Source: Leptodactylus fallax
Lineage: Eukaryota > Chordata > Amphibia > Anura > Leptodactylidae
Assembly (NCBI GenBank): GCA_947044405.1
Contig: CAMRHE010000356.1
Coordinates: forward strand, 1,116,001 to 1,180,000
Reading direction: 5' to 3'
DNA length: 64,000 nucleotides
Shown one piece after another: positions 23,441 to 35,904 of this stretch. The notes under the pieces were generated by a model that ran no database searches, was not told the DNA's origin, and was given only the letters and a program-made list of their open reading frames with translations. Each line of letters starts with the position of its first letter. The first letter of the stretch is position 1. Position numbers and translations under genes: made by a program.

Positions 23441-23451
23441 ATATACTATAA

Positions 23452-24482
23452 CCATGTTGGCGAACCTATGGCACCCGTGCCAGAGGGGGCACTCAGAGCC
23501 CTCTCTATTGGCACTTGCGCCGTCGCCCCAGCCAGGGTCCCTGATTGCTCACTAGCGGGGAATCCGGTACAGGATTCCCCCTCTAGTGAGCGAGCGCTTT
23601 CTTTCAGCTGTATATGCAAATGCACATACAGCTGAAAACTGTCAGTGTAGGCCAGGGGTCCGCGGCTTACACTGACAGCAGAGTGTGACCTCTGCCCTGA
23701 TGCAGGCGTGATGATGTAATTCATCAGCGCCTGCAGTGATAGAAGAAGGAGGACGCCTGGCTCGTCTTCATGGGGGGGGTAAGGTAAGTAGCATATTATA
23801 CTGTGTGGGGGCCCAAAGTGGAGCATATAATACTGTGCTGGGGCCCACTGTGGAAGATATAATACTGTGCTGGGGTCCACTGTGGAGCATATAATACTGT
23901 GTGGGGGCCACTGTGGAGCATATAATACTGTTTGGCGGCCATTGTGGAGCATATTGTAATGTGTGGGGCCACTGTGGAGCACATTGTACCGTCTGGAGGC
24001 CACTGTGGAGCACATTGTACCATCTGGGGGCCACTGTGGAGTACATTGTATCGTCTGGGGGCCACTGTGGAGCACATTGTACTGTCTGGGGGCCACTGTG
24101 GAGCACATTGTACCACATGGGGGCCCTTCACTATTTATGACACACATTATCTGTTTTATAGCAGACATGTGATATTATTACAGGCCGCAATAACATTGCA
24201 CGGTCACTATAAAACAGATCCTGTGCATTGTAAATAGTGAACCTTAATTCTTCAGAAGTATACTAAATGCAAACTTTTACATTTCAGTACAAAGTTGTTT
24301 TGTATCATTGAAAGCTCTGTAAAACCCCATTCACACAACCGTATTTTGCGGGTCCGTAACTATCTGCAATTGCGGATCCACACAGTATTAAGGTTAAATT
24401 GCCTTGTTGGCACTTTGCGATAAATTAGTGGGTTTTGGGTTGCAGTTTGGGCACTCGGTCTTTAAAAGGTTCGCCATCAGTG
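23452..24482. mobile_element. hAT-like non-autonomous element, 1031 bp, perfect 8-bp duplication
   Basis: The left end ccatgttggcgaacctatgg and the reverse complement of the right end, cactgatggcgaacctttta, form TIRs. tactataa flanks both sides (23444-23451 and 24483-24490). The interior holds a GC-rich unique part and then a minisatellite. An 8-bp duplication is typical of hAT transposition. A frame across the minisatellite is a by-product of its period, not a gene. Confidence 0.9.
23780..24125. repeat. Minisatellite ctgtggagcatataatactgtgtgggggcca
   Basis: About ten units of about 31 bp. The reverse complement (cactataatgctccacagtggcccc type) matches the unit at 20940-22130, so the same core sits in a different element in inverted orientation. 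Confidence 0.9.
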
Positions 24483-24533
24483 TACTATAAGTTCTCCCCA
24501 TGTTTGTGAGCATTTCTTCCAGGCCCTCTAACT

Positions 24534-24804
24534 CAGGGGTCCCCAACCACTAGTCCGCAGGCCGGGACTGGGCCGTTGGCGGTCTTTTGCCGGGGCGGCG
24601 GGCTGGCCTGGGTAAAGGCGGCTCCTGGCACATTATGTGGGGCGGGTCGGCAATCTAGCCACAGTGTTGTGGCTCCTAGCATAGCAGCTAATTGCGCGGG
24701 ACCTAGGTGTAGGTGAATAACCCCACCCCCATATGACCAAAGCCCCGCCCCTAAATCCCCCACCCCCCCTGCCGGGCCACAGAGAAGAAAAGGATGGGGA
24801 CCAG
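24534..24804. mobile_element. Short hAT-like MITE, 271 bp
   Basis: Ends are caggggtccccaacc and the reverse complement of ggatggggaccag. The flanks ctctaact (24526-24533) and atctaact (24805-24812) match at 7 of 8 positions. TIRs resemble those of 12494-13581 (CAG.GGTCCCCAACC), so both probably used the same kind of hAT transposase. No protein is encoded. Confidence 0.85.
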
Positions 24805-24812
24805 ATCTAACT

Positions 24813-26700
24813 GACTTCAAAACTTTGAAAAGTTTACAGTGTTATTAAAAGTGAATGTTTGCATTTCAAATAGATGGAGGATGGGTGCTCAGAATAATTT
24901 CTTTTGGTGTGCTAAGGATCTCCAAGTCTGACAATGATAAGCCTCAAGTGCCAAATAAAAATCTCTTATAAAGGTAAGGGCCCAATAACATTACAATGGA
25001 TTACAGTGGTATCATAAATGGCTCTAACAAATTGTAACTCTGTCCAGTAGGCTCAGTTTTAATCCTTGTGCAGCAAGTTATAACTGCAGTGTCCTCGAGT
25101 CTATAATAACAATGATCAAACAGGAAGTTTGTAACCAGCAAGAGATGACCTAAAAGATAGCACACATCAATGTAAAGTAAAATACTTGCCACAAACATCT
25201 TATGTTCAAATCAGCTTCCACTCTCTTCAGTGATAGCGTCCTGAGAAAAGATCATGTACAGAGCCAGAAGTAACCAGCTAAGTGATTAAACATCTTGGCA
25301 GAAAGCCACTTGCTGCCAGAGATTCAGTGACCTCCTTGTAATAGAATATCCATCTTCCTCCTGTAAGCTTTATTATTTCACCACCAGACCCAAGGCCAAT
25401 AAGACCGTGCAAATAACCTGTCATAGATAAAAGGTTGGTTCAACATTAAAGACTAACTCTTCCAAAAACCTGTATATTTGGTTTGGACAGGAGTTAATCC
25501 CAATCTCTCACTGTTTTTCCTTGAATTATACTTACACAAGTCTAGGAAGTTATAGTCTATGGAGTGTATGGTACTATTTGCAGGGTCCTCAGTTTGTTCA
25601 CATGCGAGTGGAAGCAGTGGAAATGCTTAAATACCCTGACTGTAAAAGCACTTGTAGCAGAAATTCTGAAGATCTGTAGAAGGAAAAGGATTCTGTGAAT
25701 TTGCACAAGGGAAATCTGCAGCTGATTACAGTACCAGCCATGTGAGTCTACCAAATCCATCTGCTGCAGAGTTTCAGCAAGGACATTTACCTGCAATGCA
25801 AATTTTTAAACCTCATGTCAATTTGTGTTGCAGATTTCCTCTTTAGATTTCGCCCCTGTTAAAGGTATGATAGCCACAGTGAAATCTGATATATTCCACA
25901 TTCACAGGGAAAGCTGCAGGTGGATTGTGGCAAATTTTTCCACTGCATGTGCACCTACTCTAACAGGCAAACACAGAGGCTACTAAAGTATGAGAACTCA
26001 CCAAGGAGCACCTCACTTTTCAATTCCTAGGATCCTTGTGAGATTCTAGATCAAATGGTTGCCCTAAATTGATGTTATTAACCACAAGGACCAACATGGG
26101 GAAATGTAAAGCTTTGGTGCCACGTAACAGAAAAAATAATACATATAAAATTGATAAATATGCATCTAATGGCTGAAAATATAATTATCCAAACTAAATA
26201 ATCACCCTGACATATGTCATGACCCCCCCCCACCCAACCCATTTAAACTTTTATTGGAATAATTATCTTATATCGTGACAATGGATTGGGTGGAAGCCTC
26301 TGCCAACAAAGAGACAGAGGTGGTAAAGTATTTTGGATGTTGGGAAAACTTTATAGACATCTTAGGATGCTGAAGTGTTTCCAATTGATGATCTCCCCAA
26401 TTATCCCCCAACTAACTAATGTGGTTTTGCTTTTCTTTTTCGGTTTCTTTCCCAGGGTGACCAGGAGTTTCCTGTGAGTAATGTGCTGTATTGTATTAAA
26501 AGGCCCAAAGTGTGTTAAAAAAACAACAGTTATACTCATCTACCTCCAATCCCCTGATGTACTGAGAAGGAGGAGCCTCTACCGGAGCCAGACAGCTCGT
26601 AGGTCACAGGACTGAAGTGGCTTACAAGTTACTTAATAGTAGAGCAGGAAGCAAGAGGCTTCCTCCTCTACTTTACGTTTCAATTGCATCAGTGTCATGT
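24813..26700. other. No gene recognised
   Basis: Weak MITE-like phrases occur at about 25640-25960 (gaaatctgcagctgatt, ttgtgttgcagatttcc) but no boundaries could be fixed. Confidence 0.4.
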
Positions 26701-26714
26701 AGATGCCAATGCAG

Positions 26715-26880
26715 TTAAATGTGTAACTTGTGTTGCGGCCCTGGGTATGAATCTGACCAAGGGCAGCATCTGCATGAAGTTTGTATATTCTCCCTGTGGA
26801 TTTCTTCTGGGTACTCCAGTTTCCTTCCACATGGCAAACTGATAAAGAATTAAGATTGTGAGCACAAGACATAATAAACC
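26715..26880 (+). repeat. SINE/LINE-like segment (gcatctgcatgaagtttgta...)
   Basis: The phrases gcatctgcatgaagtttgta, ttctccctgtgga and gggtactccagtttcc followed by gattgtgagcac form a widely dispersed vertebrate retroposon segment. Another copy lies on the minus strand at 37575-37645. From memory, this segment often precedes the L2-type tail seen at 33784-33898. Confidence 0.6.
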
Positions 26881-28425
26881 CTACATATAGGTATATGATG
26901 AAGTGAGGCAGTACTGTGAGACATGGTCTAAGGGGGGATTTGGCACGAGGCAAACCAGCAAAGGTTTATCAAATTGTCAAGCGCGTGGAGTAGAAAGGGG
27001 GTGGAGCTTAGTACTTATAGTGAACTAGTAAGTAATAGTGTGGGCCAATTTGTGGGATCATTACGAGAGAGAAGCTTCTGTCCAACCACCCCTTGTTGGT
27101 TCATTGGGCTTCGCAAATGGGATTGTTGGCATGTTTTACATGTTTGTCATTTAATAAAATGGTTACTATGGCAAATTTAATCTAAACCAAAGTGCCTTGG
27201 ACTTTAATTAAGAGGAGTGTGGAAATAGAGTGGAGCAAATTGACAATACTCGCGTCATGAAAAAGCTGCAAGCTTCCTATGAAGCAATATAGCACAATAG
27301 TGTAATGCAGGGCAGCAGTGTCATTCTTATTAGATAAAAGCAGGACAGAAAGCAGAAGTCTTGTTCTTCAGAAGCTCTAGTTGCACTGCATCTCCTTCTG
27401 TTGGTATATGAGAAGCGGGAAGGGAGGGAAAGAAAAACATACAGTAAAGACAGGACAGAATGATCTGAGCATGAATGTCCATTTTACAACTGTACAACTG
27501 GAGGATGTAACCAGGACAACCAATTCACAATAACCTGTTGCGTATGCATGTATTTAAGTACATTATTATTTTCAGCTATTGCGCCAAATTACAAAGGATG
27601 TCTGGTGACACTTTCCCTGTAAGAATTTAGAGCATATGACAGATTTATAAATCATGGAAAATTTTGGACCTGTCTTTATGGAAAAATGGTAGGTACACTT
27701 TAATTGCACAGCTGCTTTTCTCTATTGTCAGGACGCCATGAAAAATATTTTATATTCAGTAGTCTGCTCCTTCCTCAACTGTAAAAGCATTGTGGGCACC
27801 AGAGTTTGCGCTTCCATGTCTGATAAGTGAAAAATAGAAATAGATTGTAGAAAGATGAGGTTTTCTCAGGAAGACAGCTTGGACAGATATGCTAGGTCTA
27901 TAAGTTGATTTGTGTTATGGTAACCAATAGATCTGCAAAAGTCATTACCTACACAAATCATGGTTCTTTTAGGAATTCACTATTATATGATTTGCAGTCC
28001 TGATATTTATTGATAACATACACACAATATATTTTATGATAGTAAAGGAATTTTTAACAGTTGTTCTTTTGTTCTTATGGGGAAGGTTCATTATTTACAT
28101 TTACAGGTGATGCCAAGACATATTGTAATGAGTAACTGGCAGAGAAATAAGTGGCGCGTCTGCTGTTAATTAAACCACGCTGAGCTCCTGTTCTATCATC
28201 TCAGGTTTGCTGGCTCTTAAGAGCAAGGATTCTTAGAGCAATTCATCTTTATTTTCCAAGACTATCCCACTGTGTAATGCCACATATTGCAGTGATGTAG
28301 TCATAGGTGTCTCCAAGTGAAACCAAGAAGGAAAGGAACATGAAAATAAAATTTAAGTATGTAAATGAGCCAGATACATCCATTTTTTTAATGAAACCTT
28401 CATCAAATGATTTTTGCCAGATACG
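26881..28425. other. No gene recognised
   Basis: Mostly mixed-complexity AT-rich DNA. 28120-28260 is a candidate single-copy block. Confidence 0.4.
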
Positions 28426-28431
28426 ATCAAA

Positions 28432-28690
28432 GGGGTATATCAGTAATCACTCCTGCTAAATCAGTGGGGATCCAACCGGTGGATGCCTCACCAATCTACA
28501 GTAGCAAGACCCTGGCCCAGGATGAGGTAAATGGAGTGCAAGTCGCACAAGTCTACTGGGCATGGTCATTTTGCTGTTTGAGGGAACAGGGGACACAGGA
28601 CCACTGTTCTGGCGATTGGTGGTAGTCCCAGGCTCTACCTATTTACTGTAAAAAACAGGTGAAAACATATTATTACCAGAATACCACTTT
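28432..28690. mobile_element. Degraded MITE with inverted arms
   Basis: aaaggggtatatcagtaatc at the left and gaaaacatattattaccagaatacc at the right, with internal gtggggatccaaccggtgga mirrored by attggtggtagtcccaggct. The ends resemble the aaaggggtattc type. Boundaries are approximate. Confidence 0.5.
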
Positions 28691-29439
28691 AATTTACATA
28701 TCCTTTAATTAACATTATTTTATGTATTCTGTATTTATTTACATTATTTTGTGTATTAGTTTCTCAAGATTTTTTAAATATCTCCTCTGACTTCCATGTT
28801 TTTGGATATTTTTTGCAACATGCTTCACCTGTAAAAAGTACATGACCTATGACTGCTTTGAAAAAGTGAGTCAATTTCCTTTAAAACACGTGTTTTTCAA
28901 TTGCATTTTTTCTTTATTTTAAAAACCCAAAAAAGTGTACATATTGTACTAAAAAAACATTTGGTCCTTAGAAGGTCTTAAATTTGGATAAATAAAACTT
29001 CAGATGAATAACACATGGCAAATTATGCTCTTGATTAATTTATAATCAGCAAATGTGACCACACCTTTAAAAAGTTTTGGCAGTTTGCTGGTCTGGAGCA
29101 TTCAGACATGTATTAGGGGGTTGCTTGAGGCTATGCTTCCAGAATCATTTTTTCTGGTGGGCCCAAGGTTCCTCAGTCTGACACTGATCAACAAAGATCT
29201 TATAGAAGCAATTGTTACCATCAATCTGGGAAGGAATATCCATACCCAAACAATGTGAAGGCCATCATTATACAGTGAGAAATATTTTCAAGTGAAAAAC
29301 AGTTGAACTGCAAAGTCACCCCAAGGTCAGACCATATAATGCTCAGAGAAATTGCAAAGAATCCAAGAACTACGACTCTACAGGTTTCAGTTAGTATAGT
29401 TAAGTTCAAGACAGTAAAATTAGAAAAAGGCTGAACAAG

Positions 29440-29830
29440 TACTGCTTGTTTGGAAAGGTTGCCAGGAGGAAGAGTCTTCTTTCTAAAAAAACAAAAAGAA
29501 AACATGGCAGCACGGCTTATGTTTGCAAGGTTGCATCTGAACAAACAGCAATACTTCTGCAAGAATGTTTTTCAGCCACAGGACCAGGACACGTTACAGT
29601 CATTGAGTCAACCATGAACTCCTCTATACACCAAAGTATTTTAGAGTCAAATGTGTGGCCATCTATCTAACAGGTAAAGCTTGGCCAAAACTGTCATGCA
29701 ACAGGACAACGATCCCAAGTATACCAGCAAATTTAGCCAACAGGATAACTAAAAGAGAAAATAATCAATCTATAGCAATAGCCCAGTCAAAGTTCAAAGC
29801 TCAACCCAATCGCATTGCTGTGACAGCGCC
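29440..29830 (+). pseudogene. Tc1 transposase relic, internally deleted
   Basis: A frame at 29446-29670 joins FGKVARRKSLLSKK, from the end of the DNA-binding region, to CFSATGPGHVTVIESTMNSS, from the catalytic domain. The segment with the first catalytic Asp is thus deleted. After a stop at 29668 another frame gives QQDNDPKYTSKF (second Asp). The SPDLNPIE segment with the Glu is not recognisable (agcccagtcaaagttcaaag follows). Upstream DNA from about 29050 may belong to the same element but is too decayed to assign. It is dead. Confidence 0.75.
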
Positions 29831-29834
29831 TTAA

Positions 29835-31060
29835 AGAAGACCTCTGAGCACCTCCAACAAGTCCAGTTCTTTACATCAATTAATAGGCGTTGCTCTACTG
29901 ATTCTGGCACAGTTGGATTTTTTTTCTCTAGCTCCCCACAGTTCCTGAGAAATCAGTGCCGTTAGCTTTGGTGCCTGATATGCTATTTATGCTCTGTGTT
30001 GTCATGAGGGTAGTGTCAGGAAGAAACAGGCATAGGGTGTGATTTTGAGCTCTGACTGGAGATCTGAATCATGCCCCCCTGCCTAACACTGCCCTTATGA
30101 CATTACAGACTTAAAGATGTATTCCCATCTCAAGGATGCTATCTATGCTGCTATATTATGTAAATTCAACAGTTTTCCTAAATACATTGCTTTAGAAATA
30201 CTGCTTCATTTACCTGCTGTGTGAAATTATTCCTCTCCATTGTTTACCCAACATTGACAAGGAACCCCTCCTGCATCTCTCATTATCTAGCATTTTAAGA
30301 AGGGTGACATGACTCTCGGATGGGGAGGGGGGATGAGTTCTCTCAGAGCAGTTATCTTATGTTCTGCAATCTGTGCAATCAGGTCAGCTAATTGCAGTTT
30401 GCTGATAAAGGCTTGAACAGTGTTTATTTCTCTATGCAATATTTGATACTTTTGTGTCAAAAAGGCGAAAGTGATGTAGGTATGATACTTTTATTTTATT
30501 GGTTAACCAGAAAAATTACATTTGCAATCTTTCAAAACACAGAGGGGGTTGAATTGTGTCAATGTAAGGACTCATAAAACCAGGTGTTAGATTGAGTCCC
30601 TTTGTAAATAATCTAAATGCTATCATCACCTTGAATTCCAAAATTTTTTTCTCTTTAAACCATATTTTTCCTCTGCAAACCTGTTCAATATAATGTACAT
30701 TTACTGTGCTTATTATTGATCCGCATTATTATAGATTTTTAGTAATTATAATAAATAATCTCTTATGGTAAAGGCAATGTCTATATCTGTTGAGGTACTT
30801 CATAGTGTTCTGCCCAACAGTCAAAGCTCACCAACCAGTTTGCTAAAGAATACAGGAAGTGGAGATAAGAAAGAGCAAGCAAACTAGTGAGAGAGGATGA
30901 TGGGAAAACCCCTTTAATATAGAAAACAAAACTAACTGCACTAATTGCTCAGGAATGGTGGGGGCTAGAGACATAATTCCAACTGCACTGGAATGAGTGG
31001 AATGGCACTTATTAACAGATGCTAAGAACTAGAAATGGCAGAGGTAGTGAAAGGTCCTCT
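29835..31060. mobile_element. TTAA MITE family A, copy 2, interrupted
   Basis: The left end agaagacctctgagcacctcc follows TTAA at 29831-29834. The right end gtagtgaaaggtcctct is followed by TTAC (one change from TTAA). The body aligns with 7699-8143 (ggtgcctgatatgctattta, then cagttggattttttttctct), except that 30115-30913 is inserted. Confidence 0.88.
30115..30913. mobile_element. TTAA element nested in family A copy 2
   Basis: Starts agatgtattcccatctc and ends gatgggaaaacccct (short imperfect TIR). TTAA lies at 30111-30114 and 30914-30917. Copy 1 carries the uninterrupted site gcttaaatag (8001-8010), which proves that TTAA was the target. A small frame at 30392-30577 is not recognisable as a gene. 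Confidence 0.88.
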
Positions 31061-31064
31061 TTAC

Positions 31065-33060
31065 TAGAGTTGAGTATGTAATGCCCACAACCCTTACTTC
31101 AAGTTATTGCTGCTAAATGTGGCTACAGGCTATTAATTCATAGGGTGTATTTCACTCATGGCTTCACCTAATTTTAAGACCTTCAGTGGGCCAGTCATGT
31201 CTTTATTATGTCTTGATATGTAAAACCATAGAATCCAAATAAGGTGTACTCTGTTTTCATAGATTGTGTTAATTTGATACACACTAGTGTTTTGTTTTGT
31301 GTCATGTTTTCTTTCACCCCTATGTTCCTATGTTGTAGCTTGGTTACAGTTACGAAAATCAGTCCTGTTTATTTGGGACAAACTAATATTCTAAAACTGA
31401 TGTGATTTAGTGATAAGTTTAGTTTCCTTGTCTGTTTTACCTTTGTATTATACTATTTAGTTCATAGATAACTAGTGTTCTTTTATAGGATGGATGGTGG
31501 TTGACCTTGGTAAATGAAAGCTTTATAAAGTGACTGGCCTGTCTGAATTATTCTTCACATTTTACAGAAGAAAGTAAAATGCCAGGCAAAATGTTCGGTA
31601 ATAAAATAAAAGTATCTCTAAATGTCATCTGTCTTATTCAGGAAGTATGGATATGTCTTAACAAGACCAGGTCACCAAGTCCAGATAACACATGTCTGAA
31701 AGGTTCTCCGAATGAAGTACTAGAGAGTAATGTAGAAAGTAATGTTGCAAATATTTAATGGGTGTAGAAAATGTGGTGCTGGTATTTTTAAAGAGATCAT
31801 CATTTGAACCAAGCACTTATATATATAAAGAAAAAAAAATCTGAGCATACCATATTCAGTATATTTGAAAGGAAATAATATACCAGATTGATTTTAACTG
31901 CTAACCTGCAATTTGGTCCTTAAATGGATGTGCACAACATTTCTTCATGGCTTTTTGTTTTTAAAGGCCTTTTATTTGTATGAATCCGTAGAGTATTAGT
32001 ATAACAATTTATTATTCTGTTGAGTAGAGTATACTTTGTAACATCAGATCAAAAATGGCAAAGTAAACATCCCCTGCTGGTTCTATTTCTTATACGCTTC
32101 ACAACCAAATACTGTAGGTAGAACTAAGTGTATGTTGAGCTGCTTTCATATTAAATGAGAAAAAGTGAGCATTTGGAAAAAGCAAGCAAAATATATGTTA
32201 CATTAGTGATTAATACTGTTTATTGGCACTCCAGTGTCAGGCATCACGCTTTATGTACAGTTTGAAAATATAGAAAACAGGAAACAGAAAATAGAAAAAG
32301 CCGAACATAGCTGTACACTATTTCCATAACTCTTATAGAAATAAATAGGACTGCATTGTTTGTGTAATTTAGGGGGCGCACGGAAACAGTATAGAATGCT
32401 TCCACCTTCTGCCATAACTTCTGGCTACTTCAGGCTGCCAGAGACATGGGTATTCTCATCACAGTCATTAAAGTCTGAGAATCCCCTTTATGAGGATTAA
32501 GGGGCTCTTTAGTAAAACTGATTTGTCTAGAGTATTTATGTGGTTTGATATAGGTCATTCATTTGAAGATTTACAATTTCAATATTTCATTTAAAATGGG
32601 TATTTTTTTCACCTTCCACAGGATTAATGCCACGTTTGTATTTCTTATAGGGTACAACAAAAAGTGATCCACAAGTCTAATGATGAAATTTGGTCTCATT
32701 TATCAAATGTGAAGCACCAAAAACCTGTGCAGCATGCACTATGGACATATACTAATGATAATCTTGTTATATGATGGGAGTTTTTAAAGCAGATGCATCT
32801 AATCATTGGATATCTTACTGCATCAATATACACTATCACTCTTCCCATCAAAGCATCCGACCCTATTTTGTCACAGTCATATCATTACAATGTGCATAGT
32901 AATGTAAACTATTCTGTTTGATGGTTCTTCATGATTGAACGCTACATAAGAATATTGTGGATCTTTTGGCTCAGTTTTTGTTTGACAATTTCTTGGACAG
33001 TCTAACTTTCTTCACTGGTGGTACTTGTATTTTAGAGTTATTCTGTCTATAAAGGAAATC
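31065..33060. other. No gene recognised
   Basis: AT-rich sequence with no repeat boundaries identified. Confidence 0.45.
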
Positions 33061-33063
33061 ACC

Positions 33064-33229
33064 TTAAGGCCGGGGCCCCACATGGCGTAAATGCAGCGGT
33101 TTGGCCCTATAGGTATAATAGAAGCAGAAAGTCTGAAAAGCGCTGCGGGAAAAATCACAATGCGTTTTCGCTGTGGTTTTTCCCGCAGCACTTTTTTGCT
33201 ATGACCCGCTACATGGTGGGGCCTTAGCC
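33064..33229. mobile_element. MITE family B, copy 2, internally deleted
   Basis: ttaaggccggggccccacat at the left and atggtggggccttagcct at the right enclose cctataggtataatagaagc and gctgcgggaaaaa. It is the two ends of the 9891-10247 type with the middle removed. Confidence 0.85.
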
Positions 33230-33545
33230 TAAGGCACTTTCTCCCTGGAGGACTCCAGCACATAGAACAGCAATGTAAAGCATGAGGGAGGGATAGCACA
33301 GCAGTCTTAAATACTGATAAGGTAGGAGATGGATTTTGAGCTGTCTCAGGCTTATTCCTCAATTTCGACTACAATGCAGCTATGCTGAAGACACTAATCA
33401 TAATTGTGCCCTAGCATAGCAGAGATGAGGAGCAGCCAACAATCTAGGAGCCTTTAGTAGGAGCAAAAACATACCTTTGTGGCCACAAACTGATGAACTA
33501 ATTCAGAGATAACCATCTTTTAGGATATAAGATAAATAGCTTATA

Positions 33546-33783
33546 AAGGGGGTCTAACTGCTTAGATCAGCACCGTTTCTAAGAATGGGGGGGTTTTACC
33601 CTGATGTGAAGACAGCTAACTCATTGTGGACACCAACACACCTTCACGCCGGGTCACTTCCATGGGAGCAGGGGTGCGTCAGTATCCACCAGGGGTTCAG
33701 CTGCCTTCACAGCGGCTGCATTCACAAAAAAAGGTAAAACACCCCCCATTCTCAGGATCAATGGGGACATCAGCAGTTAGACC
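33546..33783. mobile_element. MITE with inverted arms (gggtctaactgct...)
   Basis: gggggtctaactgctt...agaatgggggggttttac is mirrored by gtaaaacaccccccattctc...agcagttagacc. Its outer boundary is uncertain; aacccctttaac at 33953 may be the true right end, with the next feature inserted inside. Confidence 0.65.
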
Positions 33784-33898
33784 GCTACCAATCCTATAGA
33801 TTGTGAGCCCTACATGGGACAGTGACCACAATGTCTGTAAAGCGCTGTGGAATATGATGGCGCTATACAAGTAAGCATAATAAATAAATAAATAATAA
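33784..33898 (+). repeat. L2/SINE-type 3' tail
   Basis: gattgtgagccctacatggg, then gtaaagcgctgtggaatatg and atggcgctatacaagtaag, ending in (ataa)n. This is the intact version of the tail that is split at 15815-16545. Confidence 0.8.
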
Positions 33899-33965
33899 AT
33901 AGATGGCATAAACACTATTTTGTGGATTAGTAATAAACTGTGATTCTTGCCGAACCCCTTTAACA

Positions 33966-35340
33966 TCACTAATGGGGATAGGCCAATCATAAGTGGATCA
34001 CTCATATCTATAGTTCCTGATTGGCATTTGTGGGTTGGGGTGCAGGAATTGGACATTTTAACCCATCTGATCCTATTTCTAAGTGTTGATGGAACTTGAT
34101 AGCCCCTAAGGCATACTACACCCATGAAGTTACATGCCAATATTTTTTTCTGGTGAAACAATAGTGATGTTATGTTTATGACCAGATTAAGCTGGGCTGT
34201 CTCAGTGGTACATATACCCTTGGGTTACACAGATTTCACAAATTAAAATGACACCTACAGTAGTTGCTTTATTTTTCAGTCTGTAGTAACGTTCGATGAC
34301 AGAAATATTCACTTGCAATGTAAACTGTTATTTCACAATTTGGAACATTTGTTATGTAGACTTCTTTTATGATGCAGTCGATTATTAATTACTTTTAGAT
34401 GCCTCATAAAAATCTGTCTTGATTTGAGCAGAACACACAGTCTTTTGTTCAGTAATGAGTTTGACATTTATGTAGAAATATGACATTAACTTGCTAAGCT
34501 GATCTCTATATCTTCCTGCAGCCACACAGCTCCTCCTGTATCATCTAAATCCACAAATACATCATGCAGACTTCAAATATTACTCTGCCGTGAGGAATCA
34601 CAATAGCTTAATAAATTTAAATTGTAGATATGGGCTTGTCAGGTGACCGAGAATGGCACCAAATTATTCTCTGGCAGATGCCACGCTATGTTGAGCTACA
34701 AATGAACTTGCTGTGAAAAGAAACTTGCATGCGGTACCTCTCAGACTGTGATCAGAAGCCAATCTTGTTAAAACCCTGCATGAAAGAATAAGAAAATATA
34801 AGACAAAGGAAGTGCATTGATTGAATTGTCTGTGATGTTTCCACAGAACAAATCATACACCTTATTATACAAAAATAGAATAATAAGGCACATGTATAAG
34901 TGAACACGGCATGAAGCTTTACTTTTAACAGGGTTATCTAGTTGGTTCAACCCCAAAATGGATTGCAGTTCTCTAAGGAACTGCTGATCAGATGGTGTCC
35001 CACAGATGGAGCTCCTGTATAATTGCTTACCTGCAGGGTAAAGCATGATTTACATGGTGCCAATTGAAATCTGTGAGCATCATTTGGAGTCTACTATGTA
35101 GGGGCAGTATAAGAGAGGCAGTGCTGTTTTTAGATGGGAATTCTCTAAAAGGCTTTATAATGTGTATTAGTTCTCTCATCCTGAGCCATGTCTCTTTCCT
35201 TCTTCAGTATCCTGATCATGACTGCTTTTTTCAATATAGTTTTGAGGTTGTGATAAACGTCTCCCGAGCACCTCAAGGAGGCAGAGACAGGGCTATTTTC
35301 ATCTCAGCCTTTGGCTATAATTCTTTAAAGGCCGTCAGTT
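33966..35340. other. No gene recognised; candidate noncoding conserved block at 34340-34740
   Basis: No repeat hallmarks in 34340-34740 and balanced composition, which is unusual for this window. No exon could be defined. Confidence 0.4.
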
Positions 35341-35426
35341 AGGTCCAAAATGTCTCCTAAACAATAATAAACCCAAACCCCATAACTTTTTTATTTTTCT
35401 GTTCACATAGCCATATGAGGGCTTAA

Positions 35427-35904
35427 AGGGGTATTCCCATAAACATAACCATTTTTAAATTTGTAGATAATTAAAAGTTAAACATTTTTGCAAATATAAG
35501 TAATTAAAAATTTTCTCTAAATATCTTGTGGTCACAAGTTGTTGTCTTGATTGGTTGCCAGTGGATACGACCATGAATGCAGGACCTTTCTAAGATCAGA
35601 AAATCAGCCATGATTTCCTGATTGTGGTCGGGATATCTTCTAATACATGTAGTGTCCCTGCCTGATAACCCAGCTACAATAAGGAAATCATGGGTGGGTT
35701 TCTGACAAGTACCAGTCTATAGAAAGTTTCTGCATTCGTGGTCGTATCCATTGGCAACCGATCAAGACAAAAGATGTCACCAATAAGATAGGTAGAGAAA
35801 ATCTTAAAAACTCTGCAGAATTTTTAAATACTTATATTTGCAAAAATGTTTATCTTTTAATTATCTACAAATATAGATATGATTATGTTCATGGGAATAC
35901 CCCT
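35427..35904. mobile_element. TTAA MITE with long inverted arms, 478 bp
   Basis: aggggtattcccat at the left and atgggaatacccct at the right, with TTAA at 35423-35426 and 35905-35908. Arms mirror each other over about 200 bp: tttgtagataattaaaagtt against ttttaattatctacaaat; ggttgccagtggatacgacc against gtcgtatccattggcaacc. Without it the host repeat reads atgagggcttaatgtttgtg, matching its relatives. Confidence 0.93.

Noticed and set aside
23446..24168. A 240-codon minus-strand frame
   Set aside because: It lies across a minisatellite and the end of a hAT-like element; sequence is repetitive with no domain.
35064..35342. Possible exon after ttccttcttcag at about 35208
   Set aside because: The acceptor-like tract is followed by an open frame (YPDHDCFFQYSFEVV), but no donor site or known protein fits, so an exon is not supported.
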